A stretch of DNA of 64,000 nt from Flavobacterium sp. JAD_PAG50586_2 (GCA_023213215.1 CP096136.1:868001-932000); one strand, 5' to 3'. Shown: positions 47,060 to 57,812, counted from the stretch's first letter. Program-made: numbers and translations. Notes: generated by a model not told the origin, from the sequence alone.

Positions 47060-49842
47060 TTACCACATAAACCTGCTACCGTTGGATTTCTTTTCCTTTC
47101 CGGCAAACTTCTCAATCTTATACGTTAGTGAAAACATGGCGTAACGCTTTAAAACGATGTTTTCTTCATCACGTATTGTTGTTGGCGTAATCGTACGCGT
47201 AGCGTTCTGATTCTGGTTGAGTATGTCATACACCTTGACTTTTGCCATTAGCTTTTTATTGAAAAAACTATAGGACAAACTGGTGTTCCATAAAAAGAAA
47301 TCTTTCTTGAATCCGTCGGCTATATTGGAATTGTAAGTATAGCCAAAATCATTCCCGAAAATCCAGTTCTTAGGCCAATAATTCGTAACCTGCATGTTAA
47401 ATTTATGTACAAAACTCGAAGCCGAACTCACTACATAATTCGAATATTTGGTATCGTTAACTGTATATCTGTAACTTGGATTTATAGAAAACAATTCGCC
47501 GTAATCATAAGTAAAATTTACTCGCGGCGTTATATCAAAAACTTTGGCTTCGAATAATTCTGCATTGGTAAAACCCTTGCTTAAATCATAACCGGCATTG
47601 AATCCCAAACCAAACTTAAAGCTGTGCGCTTCTTTCTTGATTGTTTTACTCCAGTTCATTCCAAACCAGCTCTCATAGGTTCCATTTATATTTTCATAAG
47701 TCGTAGTCCTTTTTCTGTTGGCATCAAATGTCGTAGAAGAAACAACCTGATTGTCATAAATGCTTCCACCGGCGTAAATACTGTAACCCGATTTGGTAGC
47801 ATAGTCATAATCCCTGAAACTGAAATACATCTGATGGTATTTATTGGGATCCAGATTCGGATTTCCAACAAAGGTGTTCAAAGGATTAGCTAAGTTTTCC
47901 ACAGGAAGGATCTGACTGGCCTGAGGAAAATAGGACTCGTAATTGTAGTTGATCCAGATGGCTTTCGACTTGGTGAAATTATAGCCACCATACATATTCA
48001 CAGAAGGTAAAATGTATTGCTTATTTAAATCAACCACATTTCCAAGGTATAACGAATGGTTATCAAACTTGGTAATGGCCTGCCCTAAATTTAAATATAA
48101 ACGGTAAGCCTTTTTTCTATAGACAATCCGGCTGTTGGTGTTATGGTATTTCGGGTTGAAGTCAGATAGTTGGTCAGGAAATCATTGGCGATCGTATAGG
48201 TTCCTGAACCCAAATCAAAATCAAATGCTTTTCGGTCTTCCGCATTTCTTTCATTTTCAATAGTTGCAGCAACGTTGATCGTTATTGAGTCTCCAATGGG
48301 TTCCGTATACTGAAGCTCAGTAGTATATTTATCAGTTATATTCCGGGTATTCTTAATCTGATTCCGAATATCATCGGGATTACTTCCCTGATAAAAAATC
48401 GTACTCGAATTGGTTAGGTTTTTGATTTCCGTCTTGGTGTTTTCATTTTCAAATGCAGCGCTGATATTTCTCTTTTTTCTTTTAAACGCCTTATTGAAAT
48501 CGATCCTGTTATTGAAACTCTGCCTGTCATTTTCATTGGTTACAAAAGATGTGCTTTCATTTAAAAGTTGATTCGATTCGTCAAGGGATTCTTCAAAAGA
48601 ATTGCTTGCCGACTGGCTGTTGGACTTAGCAAACTTGGGAACAATTACAAAAGAAGCAGTGGAATCAATTTTATATTCCAATTCCATATTCAGGTTGTGG
48701 CTGTATTTGTCTTCTTTTGAATCCGACTCGGAGTTAGTTGTAAAATTCCCATCAGGCAGAAAGTTAATCTGATTGGTTTTGTTTTTATTGGTGGTATCTG
48801 CACCTGCAAAAAAGTAGCTGGCGGCCGTACTGAACTCCTTAAAAGGCTCATCAGAATAATTGATACCAATAAGATTGGAATGTGTGATGCCTTTATTTCC
48901 ACCAAAACGCATTCCGTTCAGTCCAAACGAACCATCGGAACTCGAATAGAATGAATTATTTCGGCTACCGCTCATATTGTCATAAATCTCATCCATCGAA
49001 AAACCTGTTGCATTTATATTATTTGAGGAAGCCAAAACACTGATCTTTCGCTTATTCTTAAAATAATTGACGAGCGCACTACTTTCATACCGTTCATCGG
49101 TTCCGCCACCGGCCATGAATTTGCCGAAGAAACCTTTGTTCTTATCTTCATCAATCGTCAGGTTGATACTGGCATTATTGGAACTCGCGGCCTGGCCTGT
49201 AATTTCCTCTTTCTTGGTTTTGGTATCGGTTACCTGCACCTTATTGATAATATCCGAAGGCAGGTTTTGCAAGGCAATCTTTCCGTCCTTGTCAAAAAAT
49301 GGCTTTCCGTTTACCAGGATTTGGTTGACTTCCTTTCCGTTTACGGTAATTTTTCCTTCCGCGTCAATTTCAACTCCAGGTAATTGTTTTAACAGCGTTT
49401 CCACATTGGCATCGGGACGCAGTTTGAACGAAGAAGCATTGAATTCTAAAGTATCTTTTTTGATACGGATAGGAGGGGTTTCATTTTTGATAACGACTTC
49501 ATCCAGCGAATTGACCGCTTCCTTTAATTCGATGTTTCCGAAATCCTTGTCTTCTGTAACGGAAGGCAGCTGGATTTTGGATTCGCCATAGCTTATGTAA
49601 GAAACCTTTAGGAAAACAGGCTGGTTTATCTTCTTGATCCTGAAATCAAATCCACCCAGTTTATTGGTGATGGTGTAATCTACGACGGCTGAATCCTTAA
49701 CAGAAGAAAGATAAACGGTTGCGGATTCGATTGGAAGTTTGGTGTTGGCGTCTAATACTTTTCCTTTAAGGGAAATTGTTTTTTGGGCAAAGGCAAATGT
49801 ACTGACAAGGGCAAAGCAGAGTAAAAGGAATGATTTTGGCAT
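47060..49842 (-). CDS. TonB-dependent-receptor-like outer membrane beta-barrel protein, frameshifted (927 aa when repaired)
   Basis: The signal peptide ends FAFAQ (residue 19). The N-terminal CarboxypepD_reg-like domain begins KTISLKGKVLDANTKLPIES. A plug-like section has SLDEVVIKNETPPIRIKKDT, NASSFKLRPDANVETLLKQL and VNGKPFF, which match the outer-membrane-beta-barrel (OMP_b-brl) receptor group. The barrel continues to a C-terminus ending SNGSRFMW. The frame breaks at the T6 run 48111-48116; one base restored gives SIEKKAYRLYLNLGQAITKF. The substrate is unknown and no SusD partner is adjacent. Confidence 0.88.
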
Positions 49843-49948
49843 AAAAAAAATTAGCGGTTACTATTAAATAAAATAATAACGGCTAATTTCTGATTTTATT
49901 ATTCAACGCAAAAATTCTTACGAAAATTTAACATTTAAAGCTTCATTT

Positions 49949-51259
49949 TTATTTCTCCCTGATATAAATATCTATCGGAACTCCTGAAAAATCCCAGTTC
50001 TCCCGTATCTTATTTTCAAGGAAACGTTTGTAGGCTTCCTGAACATACTGTGGCAGGTTGGCAAAAAATACAAACTGTGGCGTTGGCGTTGGCAACTGCA
50101 TGCAATATTTAATCTTTACATATTTTCCTTTTAGTGCCGGTGGCGGATGTGATTCGATTAATTTCAACATGAAGTCGTTGAATTTTGAGGTTGGGATACG
50201 CTGCTTCCTGCTTTCGAAAACCTGAACCGTCGTTTCCAATGCCTTTAATAAACGTTGTTTCGTCAAAGCGGAAACAAACAAAATCGGCACATCGGTAAAT
50301 GGTTTTAATTCCTCACGTATTTTATTTTCATAATCCCGCGTTGACATTGTGTCCTTTTCAATCAAATCCCATTTGTTTACCAAAATCACTACGCCTTTCC
50401 GGTTCTTTTCGGCCAGCCAGAAGATACTCTGGTCCTGTCCTTCAAAACCACGGGTCGCATCAATCAGCAATATAATTACATCGGAATGCTCAATGGCACG
50501 AACCGAACGCATTACGGAATAAAACTCTAAATCTTCCTTTACTTTCGCTTTTCTTCGGATTCCGGCCGTATCGACTAAGTTGAATTCAAATCCGAAACGA
50601 TTGTATTTGGTATCTATAGAATCTCGGGTTGTTCCGGCAATATCGGTAACCACAAATCGATCTTCCCCAATTAAGGCGTTGATAAAAGATGATTTTCCTG
50701 CATTTGGCCGACCAACAACACAAAATCTTGGCAGTGCTGCTTCTTCTTCGGTTACTTCCGGCAATTCAGGTAATACCCTTACCAATTCATCTAATAATTC
50801 TCCGGTTCCGCTTCCGCTGATGCTGGCAATCGTATAATATTCGCCTAAACCTAAGTTATAAAATTCGATGGCGTCTTTTTCACGCATCGCATTGTCGACT
50901 TTATTTACAGCCAATAAAATGGGTTTGGTCACCTTTCTAAGTAGTTTAGCAACCTCAGCATCCATTGGAGTTATTCCTTCCTCAACATCGACTACGAAAA
51001 TTATCGCGTCCGCTTCATCAATAGCCAATTCTACCTGGCGGCGGATTTCGCCTTCAAAAATATCGTCAGAACCTTTGATGTAACCACCAGTGTCAATTAC
51101 CGAAAACTCCTTTCCATTCCATTCACTTTTTCCATAATTCCGGTCACGGGTAACCCCGCTGACTGAGTCAACTATGGCTTCCCTCCTCTTGATCAGACGG
51201 TTAAAAAAAGTCGATTTCCCTACATTTGGCCTTCCAACTATGGCTACAATATTGTTCAT
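49949..51259 (-). CDS. der: Ribosome biogenesis GTPase Der (EngA)
   Basis: It has 436 residues with two tandem GTPase domains. G1 motifs are [14 protein letters not shown] near the N-terminus and [14 protein letters not shown] near residue 180; G3 is DTGGY and DTAGI, and G4 is NKVD and NKWD. A C-terminal KH-like domain follows. It acts in 50S subunit assembly. It is intact and on the same strand as era, separated by the convergent 51353 gene. Confidence 0.96.
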   Translation of the reverse strand: MNNIVAIVGRPNVGKSTFFNRLIKRREAIVDSVSGVTRDRNYGKSEWNGKEFSVIDTGGYIKGSDDIFEGEIRRQVELAIDEADAIIFVVDVEEGITPMDAEVAKLLRKVTKPILLAVNKVDNAMREKDAIEFYNLGLGEYYTIASISGSGTGELLDELVRVLPELPEVTEEEAALPRFCVVGRPNAGKSSFINALIGEDRFVVTDIAGTTRDSIDTKYNRFGFEFNLVDTAGIRRKAKVKEDLEFYSVMRSVRAIEHSDVIILLIDATRGFEGQDQSIFWLAEKNRKGVVILVNKWDLIEKDTMSTRDYENKIREELKPFTDVPILFVSALTKQRLLKALETTVQVFESRKQRIPTSKFNDFMLKLIESHPPPALKGKYVKIKYCMQLPTPTPQFVFFANLPQYVQEAYKRFLENKIRENWDFSGVPIDIYIREK

Positions 51260-51352
51260 GCTGTTTTTTAAATAATGTGCAAAGGTAGTATTAATGAATA
51301 CAATATCAATTTTTTTATTACTTTAGTGTGTAATTACTAACCATCTTCTGCC

Positions 51353-51853
51353 ATGGAGACACACAGTGACATCCGATTACGTCCAAGGTTCTATAAGGAT
51401 ATAGATGAAAATATAAATGTCGTTCGACAAAAATTTATCGATTATGCCCAACAGCTTCCGCCTGATTTCATGATGAAGATAAGAAACAACCACATTCAGT
51501 TTACCATCCGCGGCGAGAAGCAAAAATACTGGTCACCACATTTATCCATTGAGCTGGAAGAAAAGGAAGAAAACTCCAAAAGTACCCACATCAGAGGTTT
51601 ATTTGGCCCAGCCCAAACGATGTGGACCTTCTTTATGTTCCTGCATTTTATTGTTGCCGGAATACTTTTAGTTTTTCTGATGTTTGCCTATTCAGACTGG
51701 ATGCTTCATCAACCCTTAACAAAAGACTGGATTGTAATAGCACTAATGATAGCATGCTGGGTACTTCTCTATCTTATAGGACGGCAGACAAGGGCTAATG
51801 GTTATGGACAGATGGAGGAACTCGAACAGGAATTCAATAAAATTATTGGCTGA
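51353..51853 (+). CDS. Conserved hypothetical membrane protein (166 aa)
   Basis: The N-terminal half is soluble (LRPRFYKDIDENINVVRQKF, HIQFTIRGEKQKYWSPHLSIE). Two membrane helices follow at about 92-112 and 122-142 (FFMFLHFIVAGILLVFLMFAY, IVIALMIACWVLLYLIG), then an acidic tail. The stop codon directly abuts the stop of the convergent era gene. A TACTTTAG sequence upstream may be the -7 element. No function is known to me. Confidence 0.8.
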   Translation: METHSDIRLRPRFYKDIDENINVVRQKFIDYAQQLPPDFMMKIRNNHIQFTIRGEKQKYWSPHLSIELEEKEENSKSTHIRGLFGPAQTMWTFFMFLHFIVAGILLVFLMFAYSDWMLHQPLTKDWIVIALMIACWVLLYLIGRQTRANGYGQMEELEQEFNKIIG

Positions 51854-52737
51854 TTATTTCTGGTTGTAGCCAAAACGACGTAACTGAAACGCATTGCTTC
51901 TCCAATCCTTATTGACTTTCACGTACAATTCGATGTGGATCTGCTTCCCGAAGAATTTCTCCAGATCTTCACGTGCCATAATCCCAACTTTTTCAAGGCT
52001 GCGCCTTTGTGCCCGATGATGATTCCTTTTTGGGTATCGCGTTCTACCATAATTACAGAACGGATTCGGATTATTTTTTCATCTTCCAGGAATTCCTCTG
52101 TTTCAATTTCAACAGCGTATGGAATTTCTTTTTCGTAGTTTAATAGTATTTTTTCACGGATGGTTTCATTCACAAAGAAACGTTCCGGTTTATCGGTTAG
52201 GGCATCTTTTGGATAATAAGCTGGTGAAACCGGAAGCAACTCTAATATTCTTGCGAAAACTTCCTTCACATTAAAGTTTTCTAAAGCGGATATTGGATAA
52301 ATTTCTGCATTCGGAACCTTCTCCTTCCACATGGCGATTTGCTCTTCTAGTTGTTCCTGATTTGATTTGTCGATTTTATTCAGCAACAACAATACTGGAA
52401 TTTTAGCGTGGATGATTTTATTGAAAAAATCCTCGTCCTTTAATTCCTTTTCGCCAATCTCCACCATATAAATCAGCACATCGGCATCCTCAAAAGCAGA
52501 TTTTACAAAATCCATCATCGATTTCTGCATTTCATAAGCGGGTTTAATAATTCCCGGTGTATCCGATAAGATGACCTGAAAGTCTTCTCCATTCACAATC
52601 CCGAGAATCCTATGACGTGTAGTTTGTGCTTTTGAAGTAATAATCGATAACCTTTCCCCAACGAAGGCATTCATTAAGGTTGACTTTCCTACATTTGGGT
52701 TTCCAATGATATTTACAAATCCAGCTTTATGTTCCAT
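51854..52737 (-). CDS. era: GTPase Era, frameshifted (294 aa when repaired)
   Basis: The N-terminal GTPase domain has GNPNVGKSTLMNAF, DTPGI and NKID, and the KH domain contains GHKGAALKKVG. Era assists 30S maturation by binding 16S rRNA. The frame breaks at the T5 run 51989-51993. Restoring one base gives KKVGIMAREDLEKFFGKQI and LRRFGYNQK, ending at 51854 with the usual length. The stop codons of era and the convergent 51353 gene are back to back. Confidence 0.95.
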
Positions 52738-52866
52738 GATGTTCTATTTCTGGGGCAAAGATAAGGCTTATTTTATTAGAAAGGAAAAGGGATAAGCGAA
52801 TAGGAATAAGGAGAAACTTTATAAACTATCCGTAAAAAAGTATAAACCCGATTATATGGCATTTTG

Positions 52867-52874
52867 TAAATTTG
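52867..52874 (+). promoter_or_regulatory. -7 element TAAATTTG upstream of the hydrolase gene
   Basis: A perfect TAAATTTG lies 21 nt before ATG 52896 and rules out the alternative start codon at 52872, which it overlaps. Confidence 0.5.
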
Positions 52875-52895
52875 AACGACACTAAAAAACGAACT

Positions 52896-53888
52896 ATGAA
52901 AACCAACTGGCTTATAATCCTGACACTTATTACTACAATGTCCTTTTCCCAGCAAAAACCTGTGCCCCTGGATAAGGATCTTAGTACTGTAACTTACCCT
53001 TTTGAAGTGAAATTCATAACCTTCCCTTCGCAAGGACAGGAACTTAAAATGGCCTATATGGATGTAGCTCCGGCGAAACCCAACGGAAAGACCATAGTAC
53101 TCCTTCACGGAAAAAACTTCAATGCTGCTTATTGGGAGCAGACGATAAGGGAACTCAATAAAAATGGTTTTCGTGTCATTGCACCCGACCAGATAGGTTT
53201 TGGAAAATCCACTAAACCAGCATATTACCAATACAGTTTTAGCCAGCTTGCAGCCAACACTAAGGGAATTTTAGATGAACTGAATATTACCAAAGCCGTT
53301 ATATTGGGCCATTCGATGGGTGGAATGCTTGCTACAAGATTTGCGCTGCAATATCCCGAAGTTACTGAAAAGCTTATACTGGAAAATCCTATTGGGCTTG
53401 AGGACTACAAACTGTTTTCTCCTTATAAAACGGTGGACGAAAACTATCAGACAGAGTTAAAGAACACTCCCGAAAGCTATAAAGCCTATCAACTGAAATT
53501 CTATTACGATAACCAATGGAAACCGGAATATGACCGATGGCTAAATCTATTGGCCGGCTGGACGTTGCACAAGGACTATCCGGTTATTGCCCGGAATGCC
53601 GCACTGACGAGCGATATGGTAATAACACAGCCTGTAGTGTATGAGTTCGGGAATATCAAATGTCCTACATTGCTCATCATTGGCACCCGCGACAGAACTG
53701 CTATCGGAAAGGATTCCGCTCCAAAGGAATTACAGTTCAAAATGGGACGTTATGACCAACTTGGCAAAACCACACAAAAAGCAATTCCAAACAGTCAATT
53801 AATAGAACTGGAAAATGTTGGGCACCTTCCGCATATAGAGGTTTTTGATCGGTTTATAAGACCTTTGTTGGAGTTTGTTTCTAAATAA
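52896..53888 (+). CDS. Secreted alpha/beta-fold hydrolase (330 aa)
   Basis: The signal peptide ends TMSFSQ (about residue 18). The alpha/beta hydrolase fold has an oxyanion region VLLHGKNFNAAYW, nucleophile Ser in ILGHSMGGMLATRFAL, an acid in IIGTRDRTA and the catalytic His in VGHLPHIE. The closest look is to the epoxide hydrolase/haloperoxidase-like group. The substrate is not predictable. The next gene, an MFS exporter, is 122 nt downstream with its own TAATTTTG element. Confidence 0.9.
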   Translation: MKTNWLIILTLITTMSFSQQKPVPLDKDLSTVTYPFEVKFITFPSQGQELKMAYMDVAPAKPNGKTIVLLHGKNFNAAYWEQTIRELNKNGFRVIAPDQIGFGKSTKPAYYQYSFSQLAANTKGILDELNITKAVILGHSMGGMLATRFALQYPEVTEKLILENPIGLEDYKLFSPYKTVDENYQTELKNTPESYKAYQLKFYYDNQWKPEYDRWLNLLAGWTLHKDYPVIARNAALTSDMVITQPVVYEFGNIKCPTLLIIGTRDRTAIGKDSAPKELQFKMGRYDQLGKTTQKAIPNSQLIELENVGHLPHIEVFDRFIRPLLEFVSK

Positions 53889-54010
53889 TACAAAGTTGCA
53901 GAGCTGAAAATCACCATAACACTACCACATCCTACAATAATAAAATAGTATAGTTACAACTCACAATAGAAAGTTATGGAGCCTAATTTTGCAACCACAG
54001 ACTACAACGC

Positions 54011-55195
54011 ATGATTACACAAACAAGACGCCGTACTGCTACCTATCTGGCACTGGCTATGATTCCGTTATCCGGATTTGCCACCGATATCTATATCCCT
54101 TCGCTGCCGCAGATGGGCGATGACCTCAACGTTTCGAGCCTTCAGGTGCAAATGACGCTTAGTATTTTCCTTATTAGCTATGGTATTTCCCAACTTTTTA
54201 TTGGTGCCATACTTGACAGTTTCGGCAGATATCGCCTTGGACTGGTTTCACTAATTCTTTTTGCCGCCGCCAGTATCTGCATTGCTAACACTCATAACAT
54301 CTATCTTATTTACATTATGCGGGCAGTTCACGGACTTACAGTTGCCACTATTGTCGTTGCGAAACGGGCTTACTTTGTGGATGTCTACCAGGGCGATGAA
54401 TTAAAAAGCTACCTCAGCATCTTTACCATTATCTGGTCAGCGGGACCTATTATTGCGCCGTTTGTTGGTGGATATCTGGAAGCTGCCTTTGGATGGAATT
54501 TTAATTTTTATTTCCTTGCCGGAATGGCCATTGTGTTAGCCCTCCTTGAAATACTGTTCAGTGCCGAAACCTTATCCAAACCGTCTGTATTTGATCTTAA
54601 GAAAATTACCGCTACCTATTATAAAATGATTACCACACCGAGCTTTACGCTTGGCTTAATCATGCTTGGCTTTGCTTATTCGATGGTAATGGTTTATAAC
54701 CTCACCGGGCCTTTTATCGTTCAGCACCATCTTGGGTTTTCACCTGTAGTGGCTGGATACTGTTCGCTAATCCTTGGGTTATCCTGGATGCTTGGTGGGT
54801 TTATCGGAAAAGCTACTATACAACGTCCATTCCTAAAGAAGATAACCGTCAATCTATTAATACAGGCACTTTTTGTACTGGCGATGATTGTCGGCAGTGC
54901 CTTTACTGAAAGCCTTTACAGCCTTGTGTTTTTTGCCTTCCTGATCCACACTTGTGCCGGATATACCTTTAACAACTATTTTACCGCCAACCTCAGCCAG
55001 TTCCCCGAAAACGCCGGAATAGCGAGTGGCCTTGTGGGTGGTGTTGTGTTTATCATTGTTTCGTTTCTGTCCTCAGGAGTGGTATCTATTTTACCCGCAA
55101 GTGACAGCATGAACCTTAGTGTGAGCTACCTATTGTTGCTGGCGGCTTCTTTTATAGGGTTGTATTTTATTTATAAAATCAGAACAAGAGCTTAA
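54011..55195 (+). CDS. MFS transporter, Bcr/CflA family drug exporter
   Basis: It has 394 residues and about twelve membrane helices. The N-terminus LALAMIPLSGFATDIYIPSL is characteristic of Bcr/CflA drug/proton antiporters, with motif A as GAILDSFGRYRLGL between helices 2 and 3. It is likely to export bicyclomycin-, chloramphenicol- or sulfonamide-like compounds, or a cell metabolite. The specificity is inference. TAATTTTG at 53984-53991 is a probable -7 element. Confidence 0.92.
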   Translation: MITQTRRRTATYLALAMIPLSGFATDIYIPSLPQMGDDLNVSSLQVQMTLSIFLISYGISQLFIGAILDSFGRYRLGLVSLILFAAASICIANTHNIYLIYIMRAVHGLTVATIVVAKRAYFVDVYQGDELKSYLSIFTIIWSAGPIIAPFVGGYLEAAFGWNFNFYFLAGMAIVLALLEILFSAETLSKPSVFDLKKITATYYKMITTPSFTLGLIMLGFAYSMVMVYNLTGPFIVQHHLGFSPVVAGYCSLILGLSWMLGGFIGKATIQRPFLKKITVNLLIQALFVLAMIVGSAFTESLYSLVFFAFLIHTCAGYTFNNYFTANLSQFPENAGIASGLVGGVVFIIVSFLSSGVVSILPASDSMNLSVSYLLLLAASFIGLYFIYKIRTRA

Positions 55196-55254
55196 TTCTC
55201 TACCTCAACTACTTTTTGCCCTTTTTGATGTACTATCATTTTTCAATATAAAGC

Positions 55255-55287
55255 AAAAAAAATGGGCCAATCGGCCCATTTTTTTGT
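55255..55287. terminator. Bidirectional terminator between the MFS and T9SS genes
   Basis: AAAAAATGGGCC-aatc-GGCCCATTTTTTT: an 8-bp GC-rich stem with A and T tracts, serving both convergent genes. Confidence 0.92.
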
Positions 55288-55292
55288 GAAGG

Positions 55293-56957
55293 TTATTTCT
55301 TTACGATTTTGGTATGTTGAACAGCACCATCCTGCATAGTCATGCTGAGAAGGTAAAGGCCCGAATTTAAATCGCCTAAATAAAGTTCCTGCTGAGGCTC
55401 TTGGATAGTTCGTACTAACTTACCTGTAAGATCTGCAACTAGGATGGTTTTCACATCCTGTGCCGAATCAATATGGATGGTATCGGTAAAGGGTATTGGA
55501 TATACTTTTATTTTTTGTGATACGACATCAACGGTAGATAGGTCTGGTATAAGGGTAACGGTAATTTTCCAACTGTTATTATTCACTCTGTTATAATCAG
55601 CATTACAACCTGAACCTCCATAGGTTCTCCAAGCTCTAAGGTCGAAAGTCACAGCGCCGGAAAGACCAGTGGCTATGTCTAATCCGGTGCGGTTGTAGGC
55701 ATACGTACCTGTAGTGCCACCAACTCCTGAAGTTACTGCTGCCTCTGCGGTATTGTTAGTAGTGCATACCAAAAGTGTTCTTTGCTCACTCATCCAACCA
55801 TTCAGGGCTGTAGTCATGGTGTAAGAAACATTGGTGGATGCAATCTGAAAGCCTACCGGAATGTTTACGGTTAAGGTACCCGGACATGCTGTTGTACTTG
55901 TTGTTGTAGGTCCGCTAGAATACTCGGTATTGATATCTCCGACCGTGTAAGTAGTTTCCATTTGCCCTGTCGTAAACATTTTCAACTGCCAAAAACCTTG
56001 TTGGGCACCACAATTGGATCGAATCCAAAAGTAATAAGTCAATCCCATCGTAAGTTGGGGAAGTGTAACTGTTGTCACTCCCGGACCCACACTACCTGTT
56101 GGGCTTGTTGAAGCTGTTGGTGGTGTTGAAGCAGTACTATGAAAATACTGGTATCCGGCTGAAGGGGCGCTTGCCGGCTCAGTCCAGTTTAGGATTGCAC
56201 TATAATTAGAGGCGACGGCAGTTATGTTAGAGGGTCCAGGGCAGCTTGTATAGGCATCTGCGGAAAACGCAAAGACATTAGGGATACCACCATCCACTTT
56301 CGTCACGGTAACACTAGCTATAAGCTTAGCCTGATTGGCACCGCTTATGGCTAACGGAATTTGATAAAGCCTAGGATTGGTACCTCCTCCGGTTTCTAAA
56401 ACATCATTCGTAATATTGATTCTTCCGATACCCTGAATGGCAAAGTCACTTCCGCCATACCAGTCAGAAACATCCACACCTGTAAATGATTCGCTGGTTG
56501 CATCCGTAAAGTTAACGGTTGCATCTATCACACACGCACCGCTACCACCAGTAGCTAACATGTATAAATTAACTGCAGCTATAGGAGTGGTAAACACCAA
56601 TGTACCTGCGTCATTAACATCTTGAAGACGTAAAGCGTTATTTCCATTATAATCGGCTAGTTGATAATTTAGCCCGGCTGGTGTTGCAACCGCACTATTT
56701 ATGAGTCCGTTTATAGGAAGTCCATACGTTAATGCTGTGCTGCCTGACGTTAATTGAAAGTCTCTTGAGATAAAGGCGAAGCTTACGCCATCCACATCAT
56801 TGTTGGTTGAAACGGAAGATGATCCAACGCCATTCGCAATGACATCGGCATTAAAACCGCTTTGAATAGCAATGGATTGAAGATTTTGTGCGGTAGTTTT
56901 TTGAGTTGCCAGTAAGAAAGACGCAACAGCGGCAGTAAATAGTAATGTTTTTTTCAT
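55293..56957 (-). CDS. T9SS type A sorting domain-containing secreted protein with FN3 domain (554 aa)
   Basis: It starts at ATG 56957 with a signal peptide ending QKTTAQ (24). The first 230 residues are beta-rich (AVNLYMLATGGSGACVIDAT). A fibronectin type III domain follows at about 238-330 (ITAVASNYSAILNWTEP, GLTYYFWIRSNCG), which closely resembles the FN3 of the 15352 gene. A further beta domain is next, then the type A sorting domain at about 485-554 (VKTILVADLTGKLVRTIQEP to HTKIVKK). It is a likely exported surface protein; no enzymatic motif is seen. Confidence 0.88.
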   Translation of the reverse strand: MKKTLLFTAAVASFLLATQKTTAQNLQSIAIQSGFNADVIANGVGSSSVSTNNDVDGVSFAFISRDFQLTSGSTALTYGLPINGLINSAVATPAGLNYQLADYNGNNALRLQDVNDAGTLVFTTPIAAVNLYMLATGGSGACVIDATVNFTDATSESFTGVDVSDWYGGSDFAIQGIGRINITNDVLETGGGTNPRLYQIPLAISGANQAKLIASVTVTKVDGGIPNVFAFSADAYTSCPGPSNITAVASNYSAILNWTEPASAPSAGYQYFHSTASTPPTASTSPTGSVGPGVTTVTLPQLTMGLTYYFWIRSNCGAQQGFWQLKMFTTGQMETTYTVGDINTEYSSGPTTTSTTACPGTLTVNIPVGFQIASTNVSYTMTTALNGWMSEQRTLLVCTTNNTAEAAVTSGVGGTTGTYAYNRTGLDIATGLSGAVTFDLRAWRTYGGSGCNADYNRVNNNSWKITVTLIPDLSTVDVVSQKIKVYPIPFTDTIHIDSAQDVKTILVADLTGKLVRTIQEPQQELYLGDLNSGLYLLSMTMQDGAVQHTKIVKK

Positions 56958-57160
56958 AAAAAAAGTATTAGTTGTGTTAGGCATCTAATCTACGAATTTT
57001 TTTAAGCTGCAGAGTAGCGAAGTTTTATTTTGCTTAAGCGACTAGTATGTTTAATATCATGCTACTTTGTAACTTTAAAACTTTGCAACTTTTACCAGTA
57101 ATCCTATAACCTAATTACCCTCTTTAAAACTAACTTTACCTTAACAAAAAACACATAACC

Positions 57161-57397
57161 ATGAAAACGGCCAGCGAGCAATTAAAAGCAAAAGACGGAG
57201 TGCCTGTAAATCCCAACGCAGTCCCTCATCCTGTTTCTCAACCAGGACCAGAAGACGGCAGGGATCAGAATATAACGCCCGACTCAAATAGCTATGATCC
57301 TGACAATGGGAAATCGAAATTGAAAGGAAAAGATCATAATGTGGAAGTGCACCGTACAGACGAGGATGACACTTTTAAATCGGCAGAAAGAAAATAA
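57161..57397 (+). CDS. Small hydrophilic hypothetical protein (78 aa)
   Basis: It is a polar, disordered-looking sequence rich in Asp, Pro, Lys and Asn (HPVSQPGPEDGRDQN, DDTFKSAERK). It has no signal peptide, cysteine or hydrophobic core. A good terminator follows 27 nt after the stop, and TAACTTTA upstream may be the -7 element, which supports a real gene. No family is recognised. Confidence 0.65.
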   Translation: MKTASEQLKAKDGVPVNPNAVPHPVSQPGPEDGRDQNITPDSNSYDPDNGKSKLKGKDHNVEVHRTDEDDTFKSAERK

Positions 57398-57423
57398 TTC
57401 TACTTACTTTACTATAATGCAGG

Positions 57424-57450
57424 AAAGCCCATAATTACTTATGGGCTTTC
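57424..57450 (+). terminator. Terminator after the 57161 gene
   Basis: AAAGCCCATAA-ttac-TTATGGGCTTTCTT: an 11-bp perfect stem with a T-rich tail. Confidence 0.88.
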
Positions 57451-57470
57451 TTATTTGTAGTTGCTGAAAT

Positions 57471-57812
57471 TTACACCGCGCTTCCTGGTCCGCTTGGGTC
57501 ATTGCTGTCGGGGAAAGGGCTGTTGCCTTCTGCGGGATCTATATGGCCCCAGTCAGCATTTTCATCCTCTTCCTCTTCTGTATCGTCCTCTTCCTCTTCA
57601 TCATCCGGATCCGGATCTGGAGCGTCAATGCCTGCCATTGCATGTATGCTTACTTCCTCCCGGTCTTCGGTGAAATAGCTTGTGGGTTCGGCCACAAAGC
57701 CTTCGTTGTTTTCGGTGTGTGGTGTTTCGGTTAGCCAGGCGTTGGTTTCATCGGTACGCCAATCGTTTTGTGGGGCAGCGTTTTGGGCTGTGTCCCTGTT
57801 TGTATTTTCCAT
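57471..57812 (-). CDS. Small highly acidic hypothetical protein (113 aa)
   Basis: The last half carries a run of Asp and Glu (DPDPDDEEEEDDTEEEEDEN at about 66-85) followed by a Pro/Ser/Gly tail. It has no signal peptide. It is convergent with the small polar 57161 gene and shares its low-complexity polar character. A TAATTTTG-type promoter is not evident. No family is recognised; it could bind cations or a basic partner (inference only). Confidence 0.65.
   Translation of the reverse strand: MENTNRDTAQNAAPQNDWRTDETNAWLTETPHTENNEGFVAEPTSYFTEDREEVSIHAMAGIDAPDPDPDDEEEEDDTEEEEDENADWGHIDPAEGNSPFPDSNDPSGPGSAV

Noticed and set aside
52776..53231. 151-codon open frame on the minus strand over the hydrolase gene
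   Set aside because: It lies antisense to a well-supported alpha/beta hydrolase and its translation is rich in Tyr/Phe/Ser with no domain or start signal.
57543..57734. Plus-strand Cys/Phe-rich frame opposite the acidic protein gene
   Set aside because: It is the complement of a Glu/Asp codon run (GAG/GAT to CTC/ATC) and is not an independent gene.
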